Assembly: GCA_037349315.1 (NCBI GenBank)
Contig: JBAIAC010000004.1
Location: forward strand, 27,345,001-27,409,000
DNA length: 64,000 bases
DNA from: Chelydra serpentina
Taxonomy: Eukaryota; Chordata; Testudines; Chelydridae
Reading direction: 5' to 3'
A model generated the notes under the pieces. That model was not told the origin of the DNA, ran no database searches, and worked only from the letters and a program-made list of their open reading frames with translations. This document shows, one piece after another, positions 25,176 to 35,710 of the stretch (position 1 is its first letter; the number at the start of each line of letters is the position of its first letter). Made by a program: the position numbers and the translations under genes.

Positions 25176-26094
25176 TAAAATAGTGTTTGTAACAGCTTCC
25201 ACCATCCTGAAGTATCAGCCCATTTTAAAGTTATATTTCTGCAAGTGTTGAATTAGAAGTTAAATGATCTAACAGTAGTAAACTCAGAGCAAAATTCCAT
25301 TTTGCAAGCTGTGAAGTAACCAGAAGCGTAAGAGGAGTCCTTATTAAATGAAGCTAGTAAAACTCAGTTTCCAGGATTACAATATGGTTTTTGTACTCCG
25401 GCTAATGCATTTTTTAAAACAGAACATTGAGCTAGTTTTAGTTAAGATACTGCAATCTGCAGTTATTCTGTGGCAAGATCCCTGGATTCTGCAACATTCC
25501 AGCACAGTGAACTGGAATTTCTGCAGCAATTTCATTTTTTATTTAATGAAAATACATCTGTTACTGGACACTGATTTTATGCTGTCTCCACCCTGTTTTC
25601 AATGTGTTGTACATTTTTGTTCTGAGTGCTTATAGCACTTCAGAAGATGGGAGTTTGGCAGCTGGAGAAGGGACAGCTGACTTTTGGCACATGGCCATGG
25701 AGAGTTCAGTTTGGGATGCACAAATTCTGCTACAGTTTAGTAAATCCATTAATGTTGCTTTACTTTCATTTGGATTTCAGCATCAGCAGCCCAGCAAAAT
25801 GAGTGAGATTCACACCTCAAAAGCTATTGTTTCAAATTATCTACTGACTTAATATATCTATTTATACACTGTCTGGTTTTGACAACCAAGAAGGTTAGAA
25901 ACAATCTGTTAAAAAGAAAACTTAGTTTCTCCAGCAAAGGCTAGGTGAAGAATTGATTTCACAATTTATGAAGCTGCAGAAACAGAACACGAGATCCTAG
26001 TTTTAGTTTGTTTAAGCTGTAAGGTGACAATGTGATTCCACAAGTTAATTACAATGAAATCAAAACACAGTGCAAGTCACTCACGAAATCTTAC

Positions 26095-26163
26095 CCAGCA
26101 ATTTGTCCATTTCCTTTTGTGACAAGATTTTCAATCCATGTTGAGTGTTAACCAAGCTAGTGC
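26095..26163 (-). other. TAF1D: TAF1D downstream noncoding exon (69 nt)
   Basis: Acceptor TCTGTTCTGTAG, donor GTAAGA. As with the exon at 34780-34858, a related structured RNA lies just upstream of it and a member of the 25.1/30.8/34.2-kb family downstream, suggesting unit duplication. Confidence 0.58.
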
Positions 26164-26187
26164 CTACAGAACAGAAAATATATTGCT

Positions 26188-26305
26188 CAGTGTCCATGCA
26201 TAGAGTTAAATAGTTACACACACACTGCAATTAAAATCTGTCTTGCAGTTTTATCCCACAGAGCTAACAAATAGTTCAATGGGTAAAGCGAAACCACAAG
26301 TTTGC
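26188..26305 (-). ncRNA. Candidate H/ACA-type RNA
   Basis: Minus strand carries UUUACCCA/UGUGGGAUAAA and CUGCAA/UUGCAG hairpins and a possible end ACA + CUG (26193-26188). The copy at 34.9 kb preserves the pairings with compensating changes. Lies 25 bases before the acceptor at 26163, which is unusually close. Confidence 0.45.
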
Positions 26306-26474
26306 TCTATGAGGTATTTCCAACGACATGAACCTACAGGAGAGGCTCTATCGGGATAGACCTCAACAGTTATGTGGTACTGTAATAAGAAACACAGGGG
26401 TGAGATCTTACAGCTTCTGTAATTACCAGTATAGGATAAGCTTTGTCAGTATCAACCAGCCTAAAGATTAACTT

Positions 26475-26965
26475 CAACAGGAACACCTACTGAAGAGGTA
26501 AAGGCCTCCTTTTTCCATTATTGATAATGATTTCTGATTTTGTTCTGCCAATAGATATAAAATCATCTGACGAAGATTATGAGAATGAACAGTATCAATC
26601 TGTTCTTTAGCTTTCCTCACAATCCATTTCACTGCCAGAGTTGATATAACGGTGGCTCTATAAATCAGAAGCTTTGTAGAAAACCTTGTATCACAGCATC
26701 CCCACAAATTGCTGAAGGGCCCGAAAACTCTGCAGCAGCACCAGCTGCTGCTATACACATGTCCACATCTTTTGAGGATCCTTCAGTACAGTCTATGATG
26801 CTGCCCAAATATTTAACAGCTGCCATCTGCTCTATGTCCCATCCAGACAGGTGAATACTGAACTGGTTATAATCTGGACCTGGAAACTGCTTGATGGTAA
26901 TGGCTAGCGATTTAGTTTTATCCGGATTATTAATCTGGACAGGGAAACTGACTACACACAAACTG
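26475..26965 (-). pseudogene. Non-LTR retrotransposon RT remnant
   Basis: Minus-strand fragments NNPDKTKSLAITIK, VKYLGSIIDCTEGSSKDVDM and TKLLIYRATVISTLAVKWIV match, in order, the end of a LINE reverse transcriptase (K..YLGS....G....DV..RI..A, then TKL.IY...V...L.YG). Frames are broken and the fragment starts and ends abruptly. Differs from the CR1 copies nearby. Confidence 0.65.
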
Positions 26966-27319
26966 CTATCAATTGCACAAAGTGACTGAAAAAGGCAAAA
27001 AAAAAATTCGCTGCTATTTCTTCAGTTAGCCATCTCAGGTGTTATTTGTAACAATAGCAATTAAGTTTTATGGGAGAAGTGTAGTTCTGTACATTAATAT
27101 TTAGCTGAATATTTTTGTGTGTCTCTATCTCCTTTGGAGATGCCAGTGAAGTTAAAAAAATCCTTCATTTATGTGCATTCTATTATACTGACAATTAAAT
27201 TTACTAAGACTGCAATGCTTCTCAAATTGAATAAATCTGATAGATCAGTTTTTACTTAAAACCAAAAGCCGCCACCACACTGAATTTTCAATAAAAGGGC
27301 CAGAGGCAGAATTTCCTAC

Positions 27320-27406
27320 CTCGTGAACAGGCATCTCCTCATTTCTGGTTGACAAGACTTCTTTGTAATCCCTTCACTTGCCTTGCTTTCTAAACATGTG
27401 CTCCAC
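27320..27406 (-). other. TAF1D: TAF1D downstream noncoding exon (87 nt)
   Basis: Acceptor TTATCTTTCAG, donor GTAGGA. Position between snoRNA candidates suits a host-transcript exon. Confidence 0.5.
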
Positions 27407-28036
27407 CTGAAAGATAAGTCAGTTTACAGCCACACAAAAATAAACACACAAGCAGCAGCAATTTTTAACATGGTTGTACCACCATACATTTCCTGACGCA
27501 CCTGTGTTCTCCTTGAAAATCACCCATGCAACTACTGACCACAACCCTATTTTTGGAGAACTAAAAACTAGAACCCAGAGGGTCAAGTTTAAAAAACAAA
27601 AAAAACCCACACTTGCTATATACACAGAGAGCAGTGGCAATAGAATCAGGACTATCATGTTTGTCGAACACATTTTCCCTTTAGTCTGATACAAAGGTAA
27701 GCTTAAACCATTAAACAGCAAGTGTGTACCTGAAATAGAGCAAGATAGACAAGAGCCACATAACCAAAGTGTTCAGAAAGGCTGTCATCATTCACTCTTT
27801 TCAGAGCAGTTGAACATTTTGCCAATCATCATAACATTTCCTCAACATCCTCTATATTCTGGAGCAGAATACATTTTTACCATTTAAGAAACATCTCCAC
27901 TTATTTCTCCCAGTATAGAAACAGATGCCAGTTAAATGAAAATAAAGCTCTAATTCTTCCTGTACCAAAAAAACCCAATGGCAATTAACAGTGAGTTTTA
28001 TATGGCTCTTCAAAAGAGCAAACTAGAGGAATACAG

Positions 28037-28175
28037 GTCTGTGCATAATCCTCATTATGAAGCCTTTTGCTTTCCAACGAACAGTGTAGATTTTATTCTG
28101 ATGGTGCACCCTCTGGCATAATCCAATCGTCTAGCATGCAAATCAATTGTGAGTTTATGAGACATGCAACACCCT
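28037..28175 (-). ncRNA. Candidate H/ACA snoRNA
   Basis: Minus strand: GGUGU/GCACC and GCAU/AUGC nested stems, an H box AGAAUA, a second hairpin AAUC/GAUU with inner AAGC/GCUU, and ACA followed by GAC at the end, 139 nt. In a short intron between exons at 28246 and 27406. The lower 3' stem is weak, so this is less secure than the other H/ACA genes. Confidence 0.45.
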
Positions 28176-28245
28176 TTAACCAGGTAGTTTAGCACTTTTA
28201 GGATACCACAGAATTCATTCAAGGAGTCACACCAGAATTTCTTAC

Positions 28246-28303
28246 CAAGACACTAGAAGAAAACGTGACTTGTGACCAAGTGTTCCATAGTTAGTTGGAC
28301 TCC
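28246..28303 (-). other. TAF1D: TAF1D downstream noncoding exon (58 nt)
   Basis: Acceptor TTCCTGTTTCAG, donor GTAAGA. Separates the 30.8-kb H/ACA gene from the candidate at 28037-28175. Confidence 0.55.
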
Positions 28304-28500
28304 CTGAAACAGGAAAAGAATTCAGATTGTTATACTCAAATGCCAGTTAAGTGGCCTCTAGATTTTAAATTTACCTTTTCCCTGGAATTGTTATAGAAGT
28401 AGTTTTATTACTCAATGTGCATTAGGCAGGATGTGGTTCACAATTATCCATTTACATTACTTCCAAACTGCAGTTCAAATGCTGACATTAAGTAATTAGA

Positions 28501-28667
28501 GACAACGTGGGTGAGGTAATCTTTTATTGGACCAACTTCAGTTGGTAAAAGACAAGTTTTTCAGCTCACATGGAGCTCTCTTGTTCAGGTCCTGTGTAAA
28601 CTCAAAAGCTTGTCTTTCACCAACAGCCAGGTTGGTCCCATAAAAGATATTACCTCACCCACCCTGT
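28501..28667. mobile_element. Foldback MITE
   Basis: GTGGGTGAGGTAAT, TTTTATTGGACCAAC and AGACAAG at the left recur inverted at the right (CTTGTCTTTCACC, GTTGGTCCCATAAAA, ATTACCTCACCCAC). Arms are about 50 bp around a 60-bp centre. A form I know as common in sauropsid genomes. Confidence 0.75.
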
Positions 28668-28956
28668 CCCCCTAGGATCCTGGAACAAAAACAGCTACAG
28701 TAACACTGCAAAATACATGGTTATCAAGTCTTTTGAAGGTATGGGACCTCCCTATTCACTATAGAACCAAACCTTGCTAACAAACCTCTTTAAATCCTCC
28801 AACAGGACTCCAGAAATACAGATAAATGGCCCCAAGTATAAAAAGCCCAATTTCCAAGAAAGTGATATGAAGAGCCAAGTGGTCTTGTAATCCCCATCTT
28901 CAATTTCTTTGACAAAATACATGCTGCACCATATGTATCTAGATATTAACCTGCAC

Positions 28957-29142
28957 TAGGGATGGTAAATAATGTTTAAAAACAACCATGTAACTGATTA
29001 AAATTCTAACAGTTAAATGTTTAATCAGGAAACTAAGGGTGTGGGGGACGGCAGCCAGGACCCTGGGCGGAGTTTAATCATTATTGGTTAACTGGTAAGC
29101 ATCACGCTTATCGGTTAACTGGGTTAGACTCTTACATCCCTA
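28957..29142. mobile_element. hAT-type MITE, 186 bp
   Basis: Ends TAGGGATGG / ACATCCCTA flanked by the exact 8-bp duplication ACCTGCAC (28949-28956, 29143-29150). Confidence 0.85.
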
Positions 29143-29223
29143 ACCTGCACCTAACTGGATTTCTTATAGAAAGTATATGGCTAAACTTCATCTAAATCAC
29201 AGATTGTGTTTTGCTGCCCAGGG

Positions 29224-29403
29224 TAGGGGGTCTCAACCTTTTTCTTTCTGAGGCCCCCTCAGCATGCTATAAAACCTCCAGGACGCATCACAACTCCGCT
29301 CCCAGTTTCAACCAAATGGGGTTACAAGGGGTTGTGCTTCAGCTGCGGGGCCCTGCTGCCCGCTGAAACTGGGGGGGCATGGCCCCCTGGTTAAGAACCA
29401 CTG
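29224..29403. mobile_element. hAT-type MITE
   Basis: Termini TAGGGGGTCTCAACC and GGTTAAGAACCACTG, with an imperfect 8-bp duplication GCCCAGGG / GCCTAGTG. Confidence 0.7.
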
Positions 29404-30599
29404 GCCTAGTGGACAAAAACCCAATTGTCAGAATAAATTGGAGCAGATGACTATTTTATGATACTCTCAATACAGTGGACCATTTTTCAGAACCTATGTT
29501 TGAATTTACCCTTCTATCTGAACAAAAAGTTCAAATTCATTTTAAGACACATTTGTTACAGGTCTCATTGTCACCACTGTAATTCATTTTACAGTGATGG
29601 AAGCATAACCTGTTACTTCTGTAGCCACGTTGCTCAATTCAGACACACACCATTAATTGTGCCTATTCTTAGTGTGTAACGAGGCAGTTTCACCCAACTA
29701 TCAAAAATTCATCTTTTTAAACAAGATAGTCAACAATATTACCCCAAAAAACCAAACTGTTCACCTAAATTACTAGTCCATATACTGCTGGCTTTCTTCC
29801 CCTATTAGATTTAGCTTGAAAAGGCTGTCTGCACAAGAAAGATTTGTGTAACCTTGGCACCCCCTAGAGAGAAAAAAAGTTCACCACCTTTGAATTTGTT
29901 TGAGCTGGTCCTACTGTACACTAGGAGGGAGCTAGTTCAAATGGGTCTACACAGGTGTTAAAGGAAGGTTTTCAATAAAACAACTTAAAAAAACCACATC
30001 TTTTTTACCCAAGTAGACAGGGCCAAATTACTGCAGGCCAGAAGTAAAAAAATGAACTGCAAGTACCTTGACAAAAATTGAAGTAACGTAATGTGTTGAA
30101 TGATCCATATAGAGGAAAAGGGACATTTTAAAAGCTTCAAAATTAGTTGTCAGCCTCAGAGCCTGCAGCTTGCTCAAATTGGCTCTGGTCTGCGAGAAGT
30201 CATTCTAGGGCACTGGATACCAGGATCTTCAGTGGAACCAGCACCCAAATTTGCAGAAATGCATAGCATATGGGAACATGTAGGAAAATGTCATTAGATG
30301 ACACCTACTTAAGTGAAACTTGTGGGAGGGCTTCCAGCTCTTCTCATATAGCGGCTTTATAGTAAAAAAGCTATGGTGTCCCTTTTCAAAATAAGGGTTT
30401 ATTTCTGCTTTAAACAAAAATGCAGCTTTAAGTCCAGTTTAAGGCTTGAGCATGACTGTCAACTGACCTATCCTTACCTTGACACTAGCTATTTTCCTTA
30501 GTTTTCTTCTTGATTACAAATATGTACGTTTCCTCTGTACATAATCTTCATACTGAGAGGGTATCTTCCTGACAGTGACCAGTCAGGTCATGTTTCTCT

Positions 30600-30632
30600 A
30601 TATATACACATACACACACATACATACATACA
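30600..30632 (+). repeat. (CATA)n/(CA)n microsatellite
   Basis: ATATATACACATACACACAC followed by CATACATACATAC; simple-sequence DNA between host exons. Confidence 0.8.
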
Positions 30633-30736
30633 AAGTTCACTTACATTTTTCCTACTACTGTGATTTATAAAATACTGTATTGGCACTTCCACATTATTTC
30701 ACCAACTTCCAAATAAAACAGCCTACAATTAAAGCT

Positions 30737-30882
30737 ACATGTTCCAACAGATATACCAGGTTTAACAAGCATAACAGCATGAAAATCAACGATGCCAGAT
30801 GCTGAATTACTATGGCACTGTTTTTTGAACACCCCATCAGGAGAATACTGCTAGATGCAGATACCAAAACAGTGCAACAGTT
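30737..30882 (-). ncRNA. H/ACA box snoRNA (paralogue of 25031-25175)
   Basis: Basal 5' stem GCACUG/CAGUGC, H box AUAGUA, second hairpin closed by UCAGC with UGUUGGA, then ACA and UGU at the 3' end, about 146 nt. Some 80% of bases look shared with the 25.1-kb copy, including UGGGGUG in the 5' hairpin. Sits one exon downstream of the gene at 31.7 kb. Confidence 0.8.
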
Positions 30883-30991
30883 CACTTGGTAACTACTTGC
30901 TCCAAAAAGCATGCATTTAAAATTTTAATTTCCCTAAAGAAAATTAGTGTACTTGAATGTGGTAATTTAATATGAATGCATCACAGCTTAC

Positions 30992-31057
30992 CCTTTTCAC
31001 CAACCAGCTACACATTTCCATCTTTATTTCATCAATGTATTTTGGAAGTTCCAGAAA
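30992..31057 (-). other. TAF1D: TAF1D downstream noncoding exon (66 nt)
   Basis: Acceptor CCATTTTAG after a T-rich tract, donor GTAAGC. Sits between the H/ACA genes at 31688-31816 and 30737-30882. One frame is open across it, but no link to the TAF1D frame is seen. Confidence 0.55.
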
Positions 31058-31687
31058 CTAAAATGGAAAAAAACAAACATTTTCTAGAGTTTTATGACAT
31101 TACCACTGTTCTGTTCAGCACAGCTTACATTAGTCTAGCACGAATTTATTTTTGAAAAATATTCAATATTGGCTCACCTAATATAAAAAAAGAGTTTATA
31201 TATTTAGCTATTTTTCTCATACTGGTAGGTTAACAAATGCCAGTCACTTGTTTAAAACTGCATTTGAGGGCTGCTTAAAACCTAGAAATAGACAGATTGG
31301 CTGGCCAATCTACCTTCTCAGAACCGATGCTTTATTCAATTCCCCTTGAAATGATAGGGGACACTATGCCCTTTCTAGCAGGAAAAGGTTTTCACTGTTC
31401 AGCTGCTAAAGGAAACAGACTGACATAAGAGAAAGGGCAACAGGCAAGACACTGGAATTATCAATCCAAGAAGTTGGCTGGCTGTAGACATTTATGGTAT
31501 TTGAGCAACTGCATGTCTCTTCTCAGAATTTACGTTAGGAGGGCCTAAAACAAGGTCAGTGTAACTGGGATTAAGTGCAAACACTGAATATTTGTATTAT
31601 CCATTTTAGAGACTGAACTTGATGCAAGCAGAGACTGGAGTTCAGGATTTCTATGAACACTGGCGTTCTACTGGAAGCACATTCAAA

Positions 31688-31816
31688 GACTGTCCCTTCT
31701 GAAAAGTAGCACAGCTCATATATTGATGAGCTGTGGGTTGCAAGAGAAGGGTTTATTCTTAGCACTTACTCCAAGATTTTGTCCACAGCAAAAAAACAAA
31801 AACCGGAGATGTGCTG
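31688..31816 (-). ncRNA. H/ACA box snoRNA, complete
   Basis: Guides pseudouridylation, presumably of rRNA. Minus strand, 5' to 3': AGCAC...GUGCU basal stem; H box AGAAUA; second hairpin with basal stem CCCUUC/GAAGGG, a two-sided pocket (UCUUGCAACC / CUACUUUUCA) and a perfect 10-bp apical stem CACAGCUCAU/AUGAGCUGUG; then ACA and GUC at the 3' end. Length 129, as is usual. It belongs to the TAF1D intronic set (SNORA1, 8, 18, 25, 32, 40 in human). The specific member is not assigned. Confidence 0.85.
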
Positions 31817-32711
31817 GGAAAAACTAACTTTTTAAACACAGTCCTTTCAACTAAAGCGAGAAGTTCCATGGAGAAGTAGAATATTTATGCACTGTTCAAA
31901 TGCAGCTGGTTCTAATAAGTAGTTGGTTATATATTTGGCAGTATTTACTTCAGCTACAAACCTGCATTTCCAATTTAATAGCAAGAGACTACATAGCACA
32001 AAGTTAATGTTGCTTGGTGGTATGTTATCCCCATGCAGAACAATTAGTTGAGCAAAACTCAAAACTTCTGAAAACCAAGAAATACAGCTATGGTTGCCCC
32101 ATGCAATAATTCAACAACTGTGGGGTTGGCAGAGTAGAAGTGTATGTTTTAATGAGGCATATTGGGGCATTGCTGAAAGAGGGCAGAGTTAAGGATACAC
32201 AAAAATACCTTAACTGTGCATTTCCTGGTTTTCAGAAGTTTGAGTTTTAATCAGCTCAACATTCTGCAGGGGACAACATACTACCTACCACTCTACGTTA
32301 ACAGTTTTTTGTATTGAATTTCTAAAAACATTTTTAGACAGGAAAAGATGTGGTTTGGTAGGAGTTGGTAATCATTTAGGTAATTGTGGAACAGGACATG
32401 CACCGCTAGGGGATGCAGAGGGTTGGGGTTCCATGCCTCCCCTACCTGAGCCCCCAACTTCTTCCCCTGCCCTATCTCCATCGCCATTTATCCCCCTCAC
32501 CTCATTGCAGCCCCAAACCCCTCTGCTTCCTGGGCAGGTTATAAGGGCAAGGGGAGGAATTCACTTTTCTGCCCCTTTCACCCCCAAATATTTTGATTAT
32601 AAAAACAAAACTGTCACCTATGACTTATAAATTGTGACAAACTTAAGACAAAAGGAGTTTTGAAGTGAGTGGCTGACGTGGGGACTTGTGAGTAACTTCT
32701 CCTTAATTCAC

Positions 32712-32918
32712 CTAGATCGATCGGACTTCAGCGGTCGTTAAGACTGCGCCGATCACAACATCTCTGCCATTCTTCTCGCACTCTTGCCTTTCTTCTCCAC
32801 GTTCGTCCAAAACGTTTAACGATGTCATCTTCCCATCTTCTTGGACTTGCACTTGTGGGAGCGTAGGCCTGGATGACCTTGAGGGTAGCTTTTGACTCCA
32901 TCTGAAGATGCAGCACAC
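32712..32918 (-). pseudogene. RTE-like retrotransposon remnant with internal deletion
   Basis: Minus strand reads ATLKVIQAYAPTSAS, an endonuclease strand typical of RTE-type LINEs. Almost at once comes RRWEDDIVKRFGRTWRRKAR then VREEWQRC, the extreme C-terminus of such elements. The whole reverse transcriptase is absent between them. Confidence 0.6.
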
Positions 32919-33559
32919 CTTAATTAACTGAAGGTAAGCTCACAGCAATCAAAAGGTTTGTGGATTCCTCCAGTCTGCCCCTCAGTTTAACAGTACATTG
33001 AAATGGAATTTTTTTTGTGGATGGGGCAGTAACTCACAAAATCCCTTGGTCATTGACACTATTCCACACCCCCGTGAGGCATACCAAAAGTCAAAGCAAT
33101 CTCCGAGTAACAGTTTGTATTTTAAAGAATAAAGTGACAGGAGTAGAAACCTTCTAGTCATTTTACATATTCTTAAATACTGTTCTCAAAAAAGTTCCCC
33201 AAAGATTTAGTGGGTGCAATATATTATCTGGGATAAAACTCAGATTGAGGACATTTTGACCCACATATCTATAGTTTGGCTCTAGCTATAGGCAAAAGTC
33301 CTCCTAGATATTTCTCTAAAGGGCTATTTTTTCCTTAGGGTTTCTCTCCAGAACCTCGGTCTCAAATGCCTGGAAATTCAGGTCACTAATCCTATTCTGC
33401 ACCCTCCTGAAGCACACCAGCTTTAAGAGAAATCCAACTAAGCACGTCAATTTTCGAGGACTTAAGGTCAACCTTAAGTTAGTCATGACGATTGTTCGAA
33501 CTACAGTGGCACTGCCCCACTACTATATCTGCTTCCTATTTCCATAACATGGTATTGTA

Positions 33560-33925
33560 TATAATACAGGAATCTCCACAAATGTCTGAGACCCAGCATC
33601 AGTCTGTTTCTCGTTCTGGGTTGCCCCACAAGTGGGCTCTGAGGGGGGACAGGGTGTGGGTGTCTGGCCTCACTACTGGGCTGGGGGGGGAAGAGGTGGA
33701 GAAACAGGAACTGGGTTGTCATAGGGGTTTCCTTAAACACTCTACTCTGTGTGTCTGTACTGTTACAGACATAGTTGACAGATATTTTGAAATAAATCAC
33801 CAAAATAACTGAAACTGGCGAGATTAGTGTTATTTTTACAACTAAAATATGCAGAATTTTGCAAAAAAATATTTACCATATTGTGCACAGAATTTCATTT
33901 TGGGGGGCAGAATTCCCCCAGGAGT
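33560..33925 (-). repeat. Interspersed repeat ending CAGAATTCCCCCAGGAGTA
   Basis: The right end and the internal GCAGAATTTTGCAAA... TTGTGCACAGAATTT resemble a repeat I know from turtle genomes (reverse: ACTCCTGGGGGAATTCTG). The GC-rich middle has no gene features. Left edge uncertain. Confidence 0.45.
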
Positions 33926-34124
33926 ATATGGACACTTGAATACTGATATTAGAGTCAGCAAAACACCTACACAGGGGCAGAATTATATCCTATATGTAAT
34001 TAAAAGTCACAACACTATGGACGTAGGGCACATAAACTAGTATTAGTCTGAGGGAGCAGAACAGGGAGGGAGGAGGACAAGAAAGATTTTATAAGATAGT
34101 AAGTTTACCAGAAATCTTAAACTG

Positions 34125-34255
34125 AGAAAGCAAGATATCAGGTTGTACAAGCACAGCAGCATGAGAATTAACTCCAGATGCCAAGTTATTGTAGTATTGC
34201 TTTCTGAGTGTAAGAGTGACTGCATGTAACTAACTGTCTGACCACTACTGTAATC
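34125..34255 (-). pseudogene. Decayed H/ACA snoRNA copy (third of a trio)
   Basis: Related to the genes at 25.1 and 30.8 kb through an H box ACAAUA, UUGGCAUCUGG, CUCAUGCUGCU and GCUUGUACAACCUGAUAU. A weak 5' stem AGUAGUG/CAAUACU remains. The 3' outer stem and the ACA trinucleotide are missing. Confidence 0.6.
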
Positions 34256-34648
34256 AAGAGTTCCAAGCTCTAGTCCCATCTCAGATTCTAATTTTGGCCA
34301 AGTCATTTAATCTGTTTCCATTACTCAAACTCCTTCTACCAAATCAAGTATCAAGAGAGCAAGATTAGAATACATGTGATTTGTATCTTTTCAAAGAGCC
34401 AGATAGTTTATTTCAATTTATTGAAATAAAATCATGAAAAGGAATACAAAGAAAGAAGCAACTTACCTCTTGCAGTAGCAATAAACTAAAATGGTTCCTT
34501 TTTCTCCCTCTCCAAAAAAATGCCAATTGAACTAAAATGCAGAGATGGAAAAGAGCCAGATGAAGTCTCAGGTTTTCAGCATTAAAGATTAATATTTCTC
34601 TAACCAATACTGCATTTGTAATAAGCTGTTTTTCATGGGATATTTAAT

Positions 34649-34726
34649 CAGTTCTGTTCAGAATTAGAGTTTAGTTCATTTGTGAATCACTCAGCAGTTG
34701 AACAAAGAAATTCATCATGCGAACTG
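34649..34726 (-). ncRNA. C/D box snoRNA
   Basis: Minus strand shows C box AUGAUGA (34718-34712), D box CUGA (34661-34658), an internal CUGA followed by a C'-like GUGAUUC, and a perfect 6-bp terminal stem CAGUUC/GAACUG lying 2-3 bases outside the boxes. Length 78. It lies in the intron just after the exon at 34780. Two C/D snoRNAs (SNORD5, SNORD6) are known in this host gene, but I cannot tell which this is. Confidence 0.68.
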
Positions 34727-34779
34727 CAATGTGAAGTCAGGTGGATCAAGTACTATATATGGGACCTGCAATACCTTAC

Positions 34780-34858
34780 CCAGCAACAACTCGATTCCCA
34801 GATCCAGCATGAAGTTTTTCAAACCACACTGAGGGGATGATGTTTGCCATGTTCATGC
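34780..34858 (-). other. TAF1D: TAF1D downstream noncoding exon (79 nt)
   Basis: TTTCTTTCTAG acceptor and GTAAGG donor on the minus strand enclose 79 bases. It lies after the TAF1D stop and between snoRNA candidates, so it most likely belongs to the long snoRNA-host isoform. Confidence 0.6.
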
Positions 34859-34879
34859 CTAGAAAGAAAAGTTAAGCAG

Positions 34880-34995
34880 TTATCTCTCAGGCCAGCTTTA
34901 GAGATAGTTTGATACTACAGTCTAAAAATTGGTCTTGTAGTTTTACTCTACATAGCTAACATAATTCAGTAGATAAAAGCAAAGACAAGTTTTTT
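34880..34995 (-). ncRNA. Structured RNA, paralogue of 26188-26305
   Basis: Minus strand forms two adjacent hairpins, UUUUAUCUAC/GUAGAGUAAAA and CUACA/UGUAG. The copy at 26.2 kb keeps both with changed bases on both sides (CCCA/UGGG, CUGCAA/UUGCAG). No ACA box is found at the expected place, so this copy may be inactive. Confidence 0.45.
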
Positions 34996-35589
34996 TAATT
35001 TCCAACACCACAAACCAGCAGGAAAGTTCCTACCAGGATTGAAATGATTCACCTGACTTGTTCCTCATGGCTTATGAATGAGATTCAACTAAGATATCAA
35101 CGTGAGATAATTATTTAAGAAGCCCAGATACGAAGCCTACAAACTGTACACATAGCTAAAGTATACACGCTTGTGTTCTATTATTGTCAATATCCCCCCG
35201 TCCTCATTTAAGAGGTTTGCTGTGTGACAGGAACTTGTTTGTACATCACCACTCCAGATTGGGGCCTCTGAACACCACTTAACAATTTAATAACTATGTC
35301 CTATATGGGCTCTAAGTGTTAAAAACCTTTTTCACACAATTTAAGAGAGGACATTTTCACACCTTAAACATTTTTGGTAGATCCACCAGCACTGAGGAAG
35401 TCTTGCATATTACTTTTTTTTAAGATAAGTTTGGAGTCATTTAGCTCTAGAACTTGAACAGATTGTGGGATGAAAGATTGAGACTTCATAAAGAGGTGAA
35501 AGAGAAAAGGTATAATAATATTCTCTACTCAGTATTTCTAACACCATTAATATAGTGTTAATCTATTAATATAAACAATATATTAATAT

Positions 35590-35710
35590 AAACAAGTAGC
35601 ACAATTCATATTATCAGTTGTGGGTTGCAAAAGAGTCATTTTATTATTAGCACAGAATTCTAAGTTTCTGTCCACGTTAAGACAAAAACAAAAGAATGAA
35701 GTGCTTCTGA
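35590..35710 (-). pseudogene. Decayed H/ACA snoRNA copy
   Basis: Paralogue of the H/ACA gene at 31688-31816. Shared are the AGCAC...GUGCU base of the 5' hairpin, an H box AUAAUA, UUGCAACCCACA and the apical stem CACAA/UUGUG. The lower stem of the 3' hairpin and the ACA box are gone. It lies just past the proximal TAF1D polyadenylation signals. Confidence 0.65.

Noticed and set aside
34470..34488. A 19-base exon (CCATTTTAG ... GTAAGT, minus strand) in the snoRNA region.
   Set aside because: Splice signals are present but the acceptor lacks a pyrimidine tract and the size is extreme. It would help give one snoRNA per intron but is not supported enough.
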